Shown here one piece after another: positions 15,589-24,734 of a DNA stretch of 64,000 nucleotides; within the stretch, counting starts at the first letter, position 1, and each line of letters opens with the position of its first letter. The DNA comes from Streptomyces sp. NBC_01429 (lineage in GTDB: Bacteria > Actinomycetota > Actinomycetes > Streptomycetales > Streptomycetaceae). The notes under the pieces are model-generated. The model was not told where the DNA came from. It was given only the letters and a program-made list of their open reading frames with translations, and made no database searches. The position numbers were made by a program, and so were the translations under genes. The stretch lies in assembly GCF_036231945.1 (NCBI RefSeq), contig NZ_CP109599.1:6041501-6105500 (forward strand), in the 5' to 3' direction.

Positions 15589-18438
15589 GTGACCCTCTCC
15601 ACGACCGGGCGCGCTCCCCGCCGGCTGTCCGGCCGCAGCGGTGAACTCGCCGTACTGGAAAAGCTGTTGGCCCTCCTGGCCGCCGGACACGGCACCACAC
15701 TCGTACTGACAGCGCCGCCCGGCCTCGGGCGCAGCGCCCTGGCCCTGCACACGGCGGAGGGCCACCGCGCCGGGCCGGTCCTGCGGACCACTGCGGCCCC
15801 CGCCGAGCGGCTGCTGCCGTACAGCGGACTCCACGCGCTCCTCTGCTCGGCCCCGGACGCGCTCCCGCTGCCGGTGCGGCCCGCCGAGGTGCTGCGCTCC
15901 GGTCTCGCGCCCGCCGCCCTGCTCGATCTGCTGACCGCCCTCGGCGCCCGGCGGCCCCTGCTGGTCTGCGTGGACGACGTACACCTCTGGGATCCGCGCT
16001 CGCGCGCCGCGCTGACGTTCGCGGTCCGCCGGCTCACGGCCCGAGCCGGGGTCGCCGTCCTGCTCACCGCCACGGACGGCCGGGACGGCGCGCACGGCCG
16101 GAACGGCGCGGAGGCGCTCTCCGGGCTGCCCGTACTGCGGCTCGGACCGCTCGATGCGGTGGACGCCGATGAGCTGCTGACCGAGCTGACTCCCTGTCAT
16201 ATCGGTTCTGCCGTAAGGGAAGAGCTGCGCCGCGAGGCGGCCGGCAACCCCCGGCTGCTGGTCTCGCTCGTCCAACACCTGACGCCACGTCAACTGTCAG
16301 GGCGTCAGCCACTGCCCCATCCACTGCCCGGCGGCGAAGACCTCCTCGACGCCTACGCGGCTCCGCTCGCGGCCCTGCCCGACGACACCCGCGCGCTGCT
16401 GCTGCTCGTCGCGGCGGCCGAGGAGCACGAACCCGAGGGGGCGGGCGCGGACGCCGGTCTGCTGCTGCGCGCCGGGCGGCTGGCCGGGATCGCCCCCGGC
16501 CGGACCGCTCCCGCCGAGAGCGCGGGAGTGCTGCGCGGCGCCGGTTCCCGTATCCGCTTCACCCATCCACTGACCCGCAGGGCGGTACTGCGCGACGCCC
16601 CGCTCGACCGCCGCCTCGCCGCGCACCGGCTGCTCGCCGCTGCGCTCGAAGGACCCGACCTCGCCCTGCCGAGGCTCGTCCAGCGCGCGTGCGCCGCCGA
16701 CGGATACCACCCGGCGCTCGCCGACGCGCTCGCCCTGGCCGCCGTCGCCCCGGCCCCGCACGCCGACCGCGCCGGGGCACTGGCGCGGGCCGCCGCGCTC
16801 TCCCCGGACGAGACGCTGCGCGCCACCCGGTTCGCCGCCGCCGCCGAACACGCCTGGCTCGCCGGGGAGCCGGGCCAGGCGCGCGTCCTGCTCGCCCGCG
16901 TCCGCACCGTCCCCGCCCCGGGCCACGCGCACTACGTACGCGGGCTGCTCGCGCTGCGCGACGGCCCGGCCGCCGACGCCGGACAGGCCCTGCTCACGGC
17001 CGCCGCGCTGCTCGCGCCCCACGACACCGTACGGACCGTGCACGCCCTGCTCGGCGCGGCGGAGGCGGCCTGGGCGGCGGGCGACGCGCGCGGCTGTCTC
17101 GACGCGATGAGCCGCGTACCGGCGAGTCCGGACGACCCTGCGCTCGACCGCTACCGGGCCGGGATCTGCGCCCTCCTCGCCGGCCGGCCGGAGGAGGGCG
17201 ACGCGCTGCTGCGCGGGTACGTCGCACGGGTGATGGGGAGCGGCACGGCCGACCCCGGCCCCGGCCCCGGCCATGCCTCCGACCCCGGCCACGACTCCGC
17301 CCCCGGCTCCCGCCCCGGCCCCGTTCCCGGCGACCCCGCGCCCCTGCTGCGCGCCGGTATCGCCGCGCTCGTCGTCGGCGAGGTGGACATCGCCTGCCGG
17401 GCGGGCGCGCGGGCGCTGGCCGCCGTACGGGCACACGGCCCCGACGCGCTGCTCCCGCAGGCCCTGGAGCACCTCGCGTACGGCGAACTGCGGGCCGGCC
17501 GGCACGCGCGGGCCCGGGTGCACGCCCACGAGGGGCTCGCCGCCGCCGACCGGCTCGGCCAGCGCAACGCCGCCGCCCACCTGCACGCCGTACTCGCCCT
17601 CGCCGCCTCGGCGGAGGGCGACGCGCGCACCTGCGCCGCCCACGCCCAAGCGGCGCGGGCGGGCGCGGGACCGCACGGGCTGCTCCACGCGACGACCCTC
17701 GCGAGCTGGGCCGTCGCCCGCGCCGAACTGGCCGTCGGCCGCTCGGCCGAGGCCGCTGCCCTCCTCGCCCCCCTGGTCGGCCCCGGCCCCCGGCCCGGCC
17801 ACTTCGCCTCCCGGACGGCGCTCGTCCCGTGTTTCGTGGAGGCGGCCGTCCTGGCGGGCCGGGGCGCCGACGCCCGCGCGGCGGTCGAGGCGTTCGCGGC
17901 CTGGTGCGCCCGTACCGCCGACCCGCACGCCCCGGCCCAACTCGCCCGCTGCCGCGCCCTGCTGGCCCCGGACACCGAGGCGGCCGCACGGTACGAGGAG
18001 GCCCTCGCCCACCACGACCGCTCCGGCGGCGACTTCGAACGGGCCCGTACCCAACTCCTCTACGGACACTGGCTGCGCCGTCGTCGCCGCCCCCGCGCGG
18101 CCCGCACCCCGCTGCGCGACGCCCTCGCCTCCTTCGAGCGGTGCGGCGCCCTCCTCTGGTGCGACCGGGTGCGCGGCGAACTGCGCGCCGCCGGCGAGCC
18201 GGCCCCCGCGAACCCCGCGCACACCACCACCCCGGCGGCCCCGCTGCTCCTGCTCACCCCGCAGCAGCAGCGCGTCGCCCGCTGTGTGGCCGAGGGCGCC
18301 ACCAACCGCGAGGTCGCCCGCCGGCTCTCCGTCTCCACCCGTACCGTCGACCACCACCTGCGCAATGTCTTCGCCGCGCTGGGGGTGCGCTCACGCACCG
18401 AACTGGCCCGCCTGCTGGCGGCGCCGGGGCCGTGGTGA
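15589..18438 (+). CDS. Large LuxR-family ATPase regulator (LAL-like)
   Basis: 949 aa. An N-terminal AAA/STAND-like ATPase (about 1-250), a long helical TPR-like middle with a Gly/Pro/His-rich spacer near residue 560, and a C-terminal LuxR helix-turn-helix (LTPQQQRVARCVAEGATNREVARRLSVSTRTVDHHLRN split over the last ~60 residues). The Walker A loop reads APPGLGRSAL, so the normally invariant Lys is Arg; Walker B LLVCVDDVHLWD looks intact. ATP binding may therefore be weakened. No ribosome site precedes the GTG, suggesting a leaderless message. Targets unknown; the neighbouring hydrolase is a candidate by position only. Confidence 0.85.
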   Translation: MTLSTTGRAPRRLSGRSGELAVLEKLLALLAAGHGTTLVLTAPPGLGRSALALHTAEGHRAGPVLRTTAAPAERLLPYSGLHALLCSAPDALPLPVRPAEVLRSGLAPAALLDLLTALGARRPLLVCVDDVHLWDPRSRAALTFAVRRLTARAGVAVLLTATDGRDGAHGRNGAEALSGLPVLRLGPLDAVDADELLTELTPCHIGSAVREELRREAAGNPRLLVSLVQHLTPRQLSGRQPLPHPLPGGEDLLDAYAAPLAALPDDTRALLLLVAAAEEHEPEGAGADAGLLLRAGRLAGIAPGRTAPAESAGVLRGAGSRIRFTHPLTRRAVLRDAPLDRRLAAHRLLAAALEGPDLALPRLVQRACAADGYHPALADALALAAVAPAPHADRAGALARAAALSPDETLRATRFAAAAEHAWLAGEPGQARVLLARVRTVPAPGHAHYVRGLLALRDGPAADAGQALLTAAALLAPHDTVRTVHALLGAAEAAWAAGDARGCLDAMSRVPASPDDPALDRYRAGICALLAGRPEEGDALLRGYVARVMGSGTADPGPGPGHASDPGHDSAPGSRPGPVPGDPAPLLRAGIAALVVGEVDIACRAGARALAAVRAHGPDALLPQALEHLAYGELRAGRHARARVHAHEGLAAADRLGQRNAAAHLHAVLALAASAEGDARTCAAHAQAARAGAGPHGLLHATTLASWAVARAELAVGRSAEAAALLAPLVGPGPRPGHFASRTALVPCFVEAAVLAGRGADARAAVEAFAAWCARTADPHAPAQLARCRALLAPDTEAAARYEEALAHHDRSGGDFERARTQLLYGHWLRRRRRPRAARTPLRDALASFERCGALLWCDRVRGELRAAGEPAPANPAHTTTPAAPLLLLTPQQQRVARCVAEGATNREVARRLSVSTRTVDHHLRNVFAALGVRSRTELARLLAAPGPW

Positions 18439-18447
18439 CCGGCGGGC

Positions 18448-19527
18448 TCACCGATCGCAGTGACCACCCGTGGGCGGAACACCGGAGGACTTGGCGATCC
18501 AGAAGTCCCGCGCGCCGTTCGTGCCGGGTTTCGCGACGGAGATGTTGTGTCCTGGCACCGTCCAGGTGCCGGTGCCCAGGACGATCTTCCAGTACCCGAT
18601 GGTCTCCCGCACCACCGGTGTGTACTCGACCCAGCCGAACTGCTTGGGGGCCACCGTCACTTCGACCGACTCCGTCGTCGAGGACTCCTCGATCCAGCTG
18701 TGGGAGGCGGTGAACGAGAGCGTGATCTTGTCACTCGGCTCCCACTCCACTGTCCCGGCCACCGACCACTCGGAGCCCGTCGTGCGTGTCCAGCTCGCCG
18801 TGTACTTGGCGTCGCCGACGCCGTCGTTGAACAGCACACTGCCGACCACGCAGCCCTGGGAGGCCCGGTAGGCGGACGGGGTGCTCGCGTCGACGAACGT
18901 GCAGGTGTTGCTGTTCGGATCGGCGGCGCACTGCTGGGCGGCGCGGGCGAGCGCCAGGTTCAGCACACCGGGCGCGACGGCTTCGCCGCGGCCCAGCAGC
19001 CAGGTGTTGTGGTGGTTCGGATCGGTGCTCCGGCAGTCGATCCGCTCCACCAGCGGGTCGCTGTCGAGCGCGGTGAGGCACGTCCCCGAGCTGACCTGGA
19101 CGATCCGGTAGGCGGTGGGCCCGGCCGTGGTGGTCGGGGTGACCGGGTCGAGATACCACTGCTGTGTCGTGTCGCCGGGTACGCACGGGGCCATATGCAG
19201 ATGCCAGGGCCCGAGGAACTCGGTCACCCGGCGGTTGGCGTTCACACCGAACACGGCGAGCCGGCCGTCGGCGTTGGCCACCGCTGTGGGCAGCCCGACC
19301 AGGGCCGGGCCCAGGTCGAACGTGCTGTTCACGTCCCACGTCCCGGTCGGTTCGGCCGCTGTGCCGGGCGCGGACTGCGTGACGGTCCACAGCCGGCCGT
19401 CGCTGTGGTTGCCGAAGACCTGCAACAGCGTGCCGGCGGACGTCGTGGTGGCTCCCACGGCGACATCGTCGGTGTACCCGGCGCCGCGATATCGGTAATC
19501 CGCGCATACGAGACCTCCCAGAAACAC
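18448..19527 (-). CDS. Ricin-like beta-trefoil / aerolysin-like beta-rich protein, N-terminus uncertain
   Basis: About 359 aa from GTG 19527. Residues ~100-190 resemble a ricin-type lectin repeat (QQWYLDP, RIVQVSSGTCLTAL, CRSTDPNHHNTWLL). The C-terminal ~150 residues are Ser/Thr-rich alternating strands (TASWTRTTGSEWSVAGTVEW, ITLSFTASHSWIEE, TESVEVTVAPKQFGWVEY) like the ETX/MTX2-aerolysin pore-forming fold. Such proteins are normally secreted, yet no signal peptide is in frame. The only ATG with a good ribosome site (GGGAGG, ATG 19507) is one base out of frame and would read MRGLPISRRR, a signal-peptide-like basic head without its hydrophobic core. The gene may be 5'-damaged. Ends 10 nt from the convergent LuxR gene. 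Confidence 0.55.
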   Translation of the reverse strand: MFLGGLVCADYRYRGAGYTDDVAVGATTTSAGTLLQVFGNHSDGRLWTVTQSAPGTAAEPTGTWDVNSTFDLGPALVGLPTAVANADGRLAVFGVNANRRVTEFLGPWHLHMAPCVPGDTTQQWYLDPVTPTTTAGPTAYRIVQVSSGTCLTALDSDPLVERIDCRSTDPNHHNTWLLGRGEAVAPGVLNLALARAAQQCAADPNSNTCTFVDASTPSAYRASQGCVVGSVLFNDGVGDAKYTASWTRTTGSEWSVAGTVEWEPSDKITLSFTASHSWIEESSTTESVEVTVAPKQFGWVEYTPVVRETIGYWKIVLGTGTWTVPGHNISVAKPGTNGARDFWIAKSSGVPPTGGHCDR

Positions 19528-19700
19528 GGGACGAACCAGGGGAACGGCGGAGCCCGGCCGGAGGCTGACGGCGCACCGGTCGCGACCCGCCGGATACGTC
19601 GCCAGAGTCTGGCAGAAGGCGACGAGACGGTGCCGGGCCGCGTACCGGCGCGTGAGAGCTCGACGGGGAGCGTGCCGCGCGGCGCACGCTCCCCGGCTCG

Positions 19701-20096
19701 TCACGTACCGAGGGCGTGCCCCGTCGTCGCGTCGACGTGATCGGGGATCTCGTCGTGACGGTCGCCGACGGTCGGTGTGCCGGTGGGCTCGAACAGCAGG
19801 ATCGAGGTGCGCGACGGAGCGTACGGCTTGTGCTCCGTCCCCCGGGGGACGGTGAACACCGCGCCCCGGGGGAGCCGCACGGTGCGCTCCCCGGCCGGTT
19901 CGCGCAGCGAGATGTGCAGTTCCCCGTCGAGGACGAGGAAGAACTCGTCGGTGTCGTCGTGGACGTGCCAGAGGTGTTCCCCCTCGACCTTCGTCACGCG
20001 TACGTCGTAGTCGTTGACCCGCGTCACGATGCGGGGGCTCCACAGGGCGTCGAAGGAGGCCAGAGCCGTGTCGAGGGCGATGGGTTCGTCGGTCAT
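19701..20096 (-). CDS. Cupin-domain protein
   Basis: 131 aa single-domain cupin. Metal-binding motif 1 is EHLWHVHDDTDEFFLVLDGEL (His, His, Glu present, quoted across 20 residues at about 40-60) and motif 2 is VPRGTEHKPYA. Small cupins of this kind are isomerases, dioxygenases or sensors; the activity cannot be told. It is divergent from the GlxA-type regulator with only 52 nt between, so it is a plausible target of that regulator. Confidence 0.85.
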   Translation of the reverse strand: MTDEPIALDTALASFDALWSPRIVTRVNDYDVRVTKVEGEHLWHVHDDTDEFFLVLDGELHISLREPAGERTVRLPRGAVFTVPRGTEHKPYAPSRTSILLFEPTGTPTVGDRHDEIPDHVDATTGHALGT

Positions 20097-20148
20097 GGAC
20101 TCATCCTCGACGGTGCGCGCCGACCGGTGTGAGTGCTAGAAATCGCAT

Positions 20149-21195
20149 ATGACGCAACAATCCTCGCAGGTGGCCGGACCGGTTCGCAGGGCGGTTCGCG
20201 GCGCGGCCGGGGCCGTACGCGGGGCGGACCCGCACCGGGTCGTGGTGATCGTGGACGAGAACTCCAACCCCTTCGAACTCGGCTGCGCCACCGAGATCTT
20301 CGGGCTGCACAGGCCCGAGATCGGCCGTGATCTGTACGACTTCAGGCTCTGCTCGCCGCGACCGCGCACGGTGATGCGGGACGGGTTCTTCACCCTGAGC
20401 GGCGTCGTCGGCCTGGAGGCGGCCGACGAGGCCGACACGCTGATCGTCCCGAACAGACCCGATATCGAGGTGCCCCGGCGCCCCGCCGTACTCGACGCCG
20501 TCCGGCGGGCGCACGCGCGCGGCACCCGGCTGATCGGATTCTGCAGCGGCGCCTTCACCCTGGCCGAGGCCGGGGTCCTCGACGGGCGCCGGGCCACCGC
20601 GCACTGGCAGTGGGCGGACGACTTCCGCGCCCGCTTCCCCACCGTCGGGCTCGAACCCGATGTGCTGTTCGTGGACGACGGCGACATCCTCACCGCCGCG
20701 GGCAGCGCCGCGGCGCTCGACCTCGGGCTGCACGTGGTCCGCCGCGACCACGGCGCGGAGATCGCCAACGCGGTGAGCCGCCGACTGGTCTTCGCGGCAC
20801 ACCGGGACGGCGGTCAACGGCAGTTCGTGGAGCGGCCGGTGCCCGCGGTCGCCGACGAATCACTCGCCCCCGTGCTGGCCTGGGCCCAGGAACGGCTGGA
20901 CACACCGCTCACGGTGCCCGACCTCGCCGCCCGCGCGGCCGTCAGCTCCGCCACGCTCCACCGCCGCTTCCAGGCCGAGCTGGGTACGACACCACTGGTC
21001 TGGCTCACCGGCGAGCGGCTCGCCCTCGCCTGCCGGCTGATCGAGCGGGGCGAGTCCCGATTCGACGTGGTCGCCCGGCGCAGCGGGCTCGGCTCCGCCG
21101 CCCATCTGCGCACACTGATGCGGCGCGGGACCGGGCTCACCCCGTCGGCGTACCGGCGCCGCTTCGGGCCCGCCCCGGCCCCGGACGGGGCCTGA
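20149..21195 (+). CDS. GlxA-type AraC regulator with DJ-1/PfpI domain
   Basis: 348 aa. Residues ~25-200 form a DJ-1/PfpI-like domain (RVVVIVDENSNPFELGCATEIFG; the nucleophile-elbow Cys in IGFCSGAFTLAEAG), and ~240-335 two AraC helix-turn-helices (AAVSSATLHRRFQAELG; RSGLGSAAHLRTLMRRGTG). ATG follows a possible -10 CTAGAAAT closely, so the message may have almost no leader. Likely controls itself and the divergent cupin. Confidence 0.9.
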   Translation: MTQQSSQVAGPVRRAVRGAAGAVRGADPHRVVVIVDENSNPFELGCATEIFGLHRPEIGRDLYDFRLCSPRPRTVMRDGFFTLSGVVGLEAADEADTLIVPNRPDIEVPRRPAVLDAVRRAHARGTRLIGFCSGAFTLAEAGVLDGRRATAHWQWADDFRARFPTVGLEPDVLFVDDGDILTAAGSAAALDLGLHVVRRDHGAEIANAVSRRLVFAAHRDGGQRQFVERPVPAVADESLAPVLAWAQERLDTPLTVPDLAARAAVSSATLHRRFQAELGTTPLVWLTGERLALACRLIERGESRFDVVARRSGLGSAAHLRTLMRRGTGLTPSAYRRRFGPAPAPDGA

Positions 21196-21202
21196 AGGCG
21201 CG

Positions 21203-21838
21203 CTACGCGATGCCCAGCTTCGCGTCCCGTACCGCCGTGACCGCCGCCTTGTCGCCCTCCAGCGTCACGTCCGCCACCGCCTGCCGCCCGAACGCGAAGA
21301 GCAGCAGCTCGGCCGGCTCGCCCGTGACCGTCACCACCGGGGTGCCCCGGTGCGCGACCGTCGTCTGGCCGTCGGGGCGGCGCAGCACCAGGCCCACCGG
21401 GGACTTGCGGCCCATCATCCGGCCGCCCTTCTCCAGCCGCGCCCACAGCGTGTCCGAGAAGACCCGGTCCAGCTCGCGCGGCGTCCACTCGGGCTGCGCC
21501 CGCCGGACGTCCTCGGCGTGGATGTAGAACTCGACCGTGTTCGCCGCCTCGTCCAGCTGCTTGATGCCGAACGGGGACATCCTCGGGGGTCCCGTACGGA
21601 TCAGCTGGATCAGCTCCTCGTACGGCTTCGCCACGAACTCGGCCTGCACCCGCTCCAGCCGGCCCCGCAGCGCGGGCAGCAGCGTCCCGCCCGCCGCGTC
21701 CGGGCGCCGCTCGCGCAGCACCACGTGGGCGGCGAGATCACGCGCCAGCCAGCCGTCACAGAGCGTCGGCGCGTCGGGACCCACCGCCTCCAACAGGTCG
21801 GCGAGCAGAAGTCGTTCACGCTTTGCATGGGTCGACAT
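21203..21838 (-). CDS. TIGR03085-family protein (mycothiol-maleylpyruvate isomerase-like)
   Basis: 211 aa. Begins with the DinB/MDMPI-like four-helix pattern: RERLLLADLLEAVGPDAPTLCDGW then LARDLAAHVVLRERRPD with the conserved His. Members bind a metal and some use mycothiol; the substrate is unknown. The gene ends 7 nt from the convergent AraC gene and is divergent from hisI with 83 nt between them. Confidence 0.85.
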   Translation of the reverse strand: MSTHAKRERLLLADLLEAVGPDAPTLCDGWLARDLAAHVVLRERRPDAAGGTLLPALRGRLERVQAEFVAKPYEELIQLIRTGPPRMSPFGIKQLDEAANTVEFYIHAEDVRRAQPEWTPRELDRVFSDTLWARLEKGGRMMGRKSPVGLVLRRPDGQTTVAHRGTPVVTVTGEPAELLLFAFGRQAVADVTLEGDKAAVTAVRDAKLGIA

Positions 21839-21921
21839 GGCACCCAGCCTACGGCGCCCGCACCCCGTCCGCCCAGTGGACCGCGGCCCGGCGCGGACGC
21901 CGGGCGCGGCACAATGTCCGT

Positions 21922-22293
21922 ATGACCAGCATGACCGGTGGGCTCGACCCCGCCATCGCCGCCCGGCTCAAGCGCAGCGCCGACGGACTGCTCCCCGCCA
22001 TCGCCCAGCAGTACGACACCGGCGAGGTGCTGATGCTCGGCTGGATGGACGACGAGGCCCTGCACCGCACCCTGACCACCGGCCGCTGCACCTACTGGTC
22101 GCGCAGCCGCCGCGAGTACTGGGTCAAGGGCGACACCTCCGGCCATGTCCAGCACGTCAGGTCCGTCGCCCTGGACTGCGACGCCGACACGGTGCTCGTC
22201 CAGGTCGACCAGGTGGGCGCCGCCTGCCACACCGGCGCGCGGACCTGCTTCGACGCCGACGTGCTGCCCCTCGGCCCCGTCCCCGGGCAGTAG
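21922..22293 (+). CDS. hisI: Phosphoribosyl-AMP cyclohydrolase
   Basis: 123 aa. Opens the adenine ring of PR-AMP in step 3 of histidine synthesis. Zn2+-binding cysteines are visible in VALDCDADTVLVQ, GAACHTG and ARTCF; the substrate-pocket motif SRSRREYWVKGDTSGH is complete. As in most actinobacteria it is unfused from HisE, which is not in this window. ATG 21922 follows CACAAT by only 6 nt, so it may be leaderless; another ATG lies three codons in. It is detached from the main his operon and abuts trpE. Confidence 0.95.
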   Translation: MTSMTGGLDPAIAARLKRSADGLLPAIAQQYDTGEVLMLGWMDDEALHRTLTTGRCTYWSRSRREYWVKGDTSGHVQHVRSVALDCDADTVLVQVDQVGAACHTGARTCFDADVLPLGPVPGQ

Positions 22294-22304
22294 GGTCAGC
22301 CGCC

Positions 22305-23807
22305 ATGGATCTTGAGACCTTCCGCGAGCTGGCGGCGGACCGCCGTGTCATCCCCGTCAGCCGGCGCCTCCTCGCCGACGGGGACACGCCGGTCGGCCTG
22401 TACCGCAAGCTCGCCGCCGAGCGCCCCGGGACGTTTCTGCTGGAGTCGGCGGAGAACGGCCGCTCCTGGTCCCGCTACTCGTTCATCGGGGTACGGTCCG
22501 CCGCCACCCTCACCGAGCGCGACGGCCGCGCCCACTGGCAGGGCACCCCGCCGGTCGGCGTGCCCACCGAGGGCGACCCGCTGGCCGCCCTGCGCGCCAC
22601 CCTGGAGACGCTGCACACCCCCCGCGACCTCGGCCCTGTCCGGCCGGTCTCCGGCATGCCGCCCTTCACCGGCGGCATGGTCGGCTACCTCGGCTACGAC
22701 ATCGTGCGGCGGCTGGAGAAGGTCGGCGACCACGCGCGCGACGACCTGCGCATCCCCGAGCTGACCATGCTGCTCACCTCGGACCTCGCCGTACTCGACC
22801 ACTGGGACGGCTCGGTCCTGCTGATCGCCAACGCGATCAACCACAACGACCTGGACACCGGGGTCGACGAGGCGTACGCCGACGCCGTGGCCCGCCTCGA
22901 CGCGATGGCCGCCGATCTCGCCGAGCCGGTCCACACCGCGCCCACCGCGCTGCCCGCCTCCGAGCTGCCCGAGTACACCGCGCTGTGGGGCGGCGCCGCC
23001 TACCAGGAGGCCGTCGAGGACATCAAGGAGCGGATCAGGGCGGGCGAGGCGTTCCAGGTCGTGCCCTCGCAGCGCTTCGAGACCCCCGTCACCGCGAGCG
23101 CGCTCGACGTCTACCGGGTGCTGCGGGCCACCAACCCCTCGCCGTACATGTACCTCTTCCGCTTCGACGGCTTCGACGTCGTGGGCTCCAGCCCGGAGGC
23201 ACTGGTCAAGGTCGAGGACGGCCGCGCCCTGGTGCACCCGATCGCCGGCACCCGGCACCGGGGCGCCACGCCCCAGGAGGACCAGGCGCTCGCCGACGAA
23301 CTCCTCGCCGACCCCAAGGAGCGCGCCGAGCACCTGATGCTGGTCGACCTCGGCCGCAACGACCTGGGCCGCGTCTGCGTGCCCGGCAGCGTCGAAGTCG
23401 TCGACTTCATGTCCGTCGAGCGCTACTCGCACGTCATGCACATCGTGTCGACGGTGACGGGCGAGGTCGCCGAGGGCCGCTCCGCCTTCGACGTCCTGAC
23501 CGCCTGCTTCCCGGCGGGCACGCTCTCCGGGGCGCCCAAGCCGCGCGCCCTCCAGATCATCGACGAACTGGAACCGACCCGGCGCGGGCTGTACGGCGGC
23601 TGCGTCGGCTATCTCGACTTCGCGGGCGACTCGGACACCGCCATCGCCATCCGCACCGCCCTGCTGCGCGACGGCACCGCGTACGTGCAGGCGGGGGCCG
23701 GGGTCGTCGCCGACTCCGATCCGGTCTCCGAGGACACCGAGTGCCGGAACAAGGCGGCGGCCGTACTGCGGGCCGTCCACACCGCGAACCGCCTCAAGGA
23801 CGCGTGA
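22305..23807 (+). CDS. trpE: Anthranilate synthase component I
   Basis: 500 aa. Converts chorismate plus ammonia to anthranilate, the first committed step of Trp synthesis. The tryptophan feedback site motif LLESAENG is near residue 45; the catalytic domain carries PSPYMYLF, GSSPEALVKVEDG, PIAGTRHRG, LADPKERAEHLMLVDLGRND, TLSGAPKPRA and GLYGGCVGYLDF. Component II (trpG) is not in the window. Only 11 nt separate it from hisI, whose TAG stop is inside a TAGGGT hexamer 9 nt before this ATG, a good -10 for a leaderless start. Confidence 0.97.
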   Translation: MDLETFRELAADRRVIPVSRRLLADGDTPVGLYRKLAAERPGTFLLESAENGRSWSRYSFIGVRSAATLTERDGRAHWQGTPPVGVPTEGDPLAALRATLETLHTPRDLGPVRPVSGMPPFTGGMVGYLGYDIVRRLEKVGDHARDDLRIPELTMLLTSDLAVLDHWDGSVLLIANAINHNDLDTGVDEAYADAVARLDAMAADLAEPVHTAPTALPASELPEYTALWGGAAYQEAVEDIKERIRAGEAFQVVPSQRFETPVTASALDVYRVLRATNPSPYMYLFRFDGFDVVGSSPEALVKVEDGRALVHPIAGTRHRGATPQEDQALADELLADPKERAEHLMLVDLGRNDLGRVCVPGSVEVVDFMSVERYSHVMHIVSTVTGEVAEGRSAFDVLTACFPAGTLSGAPKPRALQIIDELEPTRRGLYGGCVGYLDFAGDSDTAIAIRTALLRDGTAYVQAGAGVVADSDPVSEDTECRNKAAAVLRAVHTANRLKDA

Positions 23808-23889
23808 GGCACCGGGGAGAGACACCGGGGGAGGGCGGTCGGGAGCCCGCGTTCCCCCGCACACCGGGGCGTAGGGGATAGTGGGGTAC

Positions 23890-24624
23890 GTGAGTGCCGT
23901 ACCCGTACCCCAGCCCCGTGCCGCCGGTCCGGCGGCCACCTCCACCCCCACCTCCGCCGCGCGACCGGCGCGCGACGGCGATGACGGCGGCGGCCCGAGC
24001 GGCCGCCGCAGCCTCGCCGCCGCCCTGCTGCTCGGCGCCGTCGGCGCCGCCGTGGTGCTGATCGCCTCCGGCCAGACCTGGGCCGGCGGCACGGCCGCCG
24101 TCGGCGGCGGCTCCGTGCCGCTCGACGCCAACGGCCGTGACATCACCGGCGTCCCGGCCGCCCTCGCCGTCGTCGGTCTCGCCGCGCTCGTCGCCGTCTT
24201 CGCCGTGCGCCGCGCCGGCCGGCTCCTGGTCGCCGCGCTGCTCGCGCTGAGCGGCGCCGGCGCCGCGCTGGCCGCGTTCCTCGGCGCCTCCGACCGCTCG
24301 GCGCTGGACGGGATGGCGGCGAAGACCACCGGCGACACCGCCGCCACCGTCCACGCGCTGTCCCACACGGCCTGGCCCTACGTGACCTCGGTGGGCAGCG
24401 TCCTGATCCTGCTCGCCGGAGTGCTGGCCCTGGTGTACGGCAGGAGGTGGCCCGGCATGTCCGGCCGGTACGAACGGCCCGGCGCCACGGCCGTCGCGGC
24501 CGGCCCCGGAGCGCCCGCCCCGGCCGGGGGCCGCGCCCGCAAGGCACCGGTGGTCGACCCCGACCGTCCCGAGGACCTGTGGAAGGCCCTGGACCGGGGC
24601 GAGGACCCGACGCGCGAGAGCTGA
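23890..24624 (+). CDS. Trp-operon-associated membrane protein (TIGR02234 family)
   Basis: 244 aa with four membrane segments (about 45-65, 90-110, 115-135, 165-185) and Ala/Pro-rich cytosolic ends. Matches the actinobacterial membrane protein consistently found beside trpE and trpC; its role is unknown, transport or regulation being guesses. GTG 23890 is chosen over an in-frame GTG three codons upstream; neither has a clear ribosome site. Lies 82 nt after trpE and is probably transcribed with it. Confidence 0.82.
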   Translation: MSAVPVPQPRAAGPAATSTPTSAARPARDGDDGGGPSGRRSLAAALLLGAVGAAVVLIASGQTWAGGTAAVGGGSVPLDANGRDITGVPAALAVVGLAALVAVFAVRRAGRLLVAALLALSGAGAALAAFLGASDRSALDGMAAKTTGDTAATVHALSHTAWPYVTSVGSVLILLAGVLALVYGRRWPGMSGRYERPGATAVAAGPGAPAPAGGRARKAPVVDPDRPEDLWKALDRGEDPTRES

Positions 24625-24734
24625 CTCACACCCACCCCCCGGCCCGTTCCGCCACCCCCATGCGGGACAATGTCGGTGAGCGTCCGAGTCACCCAGTCCG
24701 ACTCACCCAGCGCGACAGCAACGAGGAGCAACTC

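Noticed and set aside
22294..22304. Trp-codon attenuator leader before trpE
   Set aside because: hisI ends only 11 nt before trpE, leaving no room for a leader peptide, and no run of TGG codons was found.
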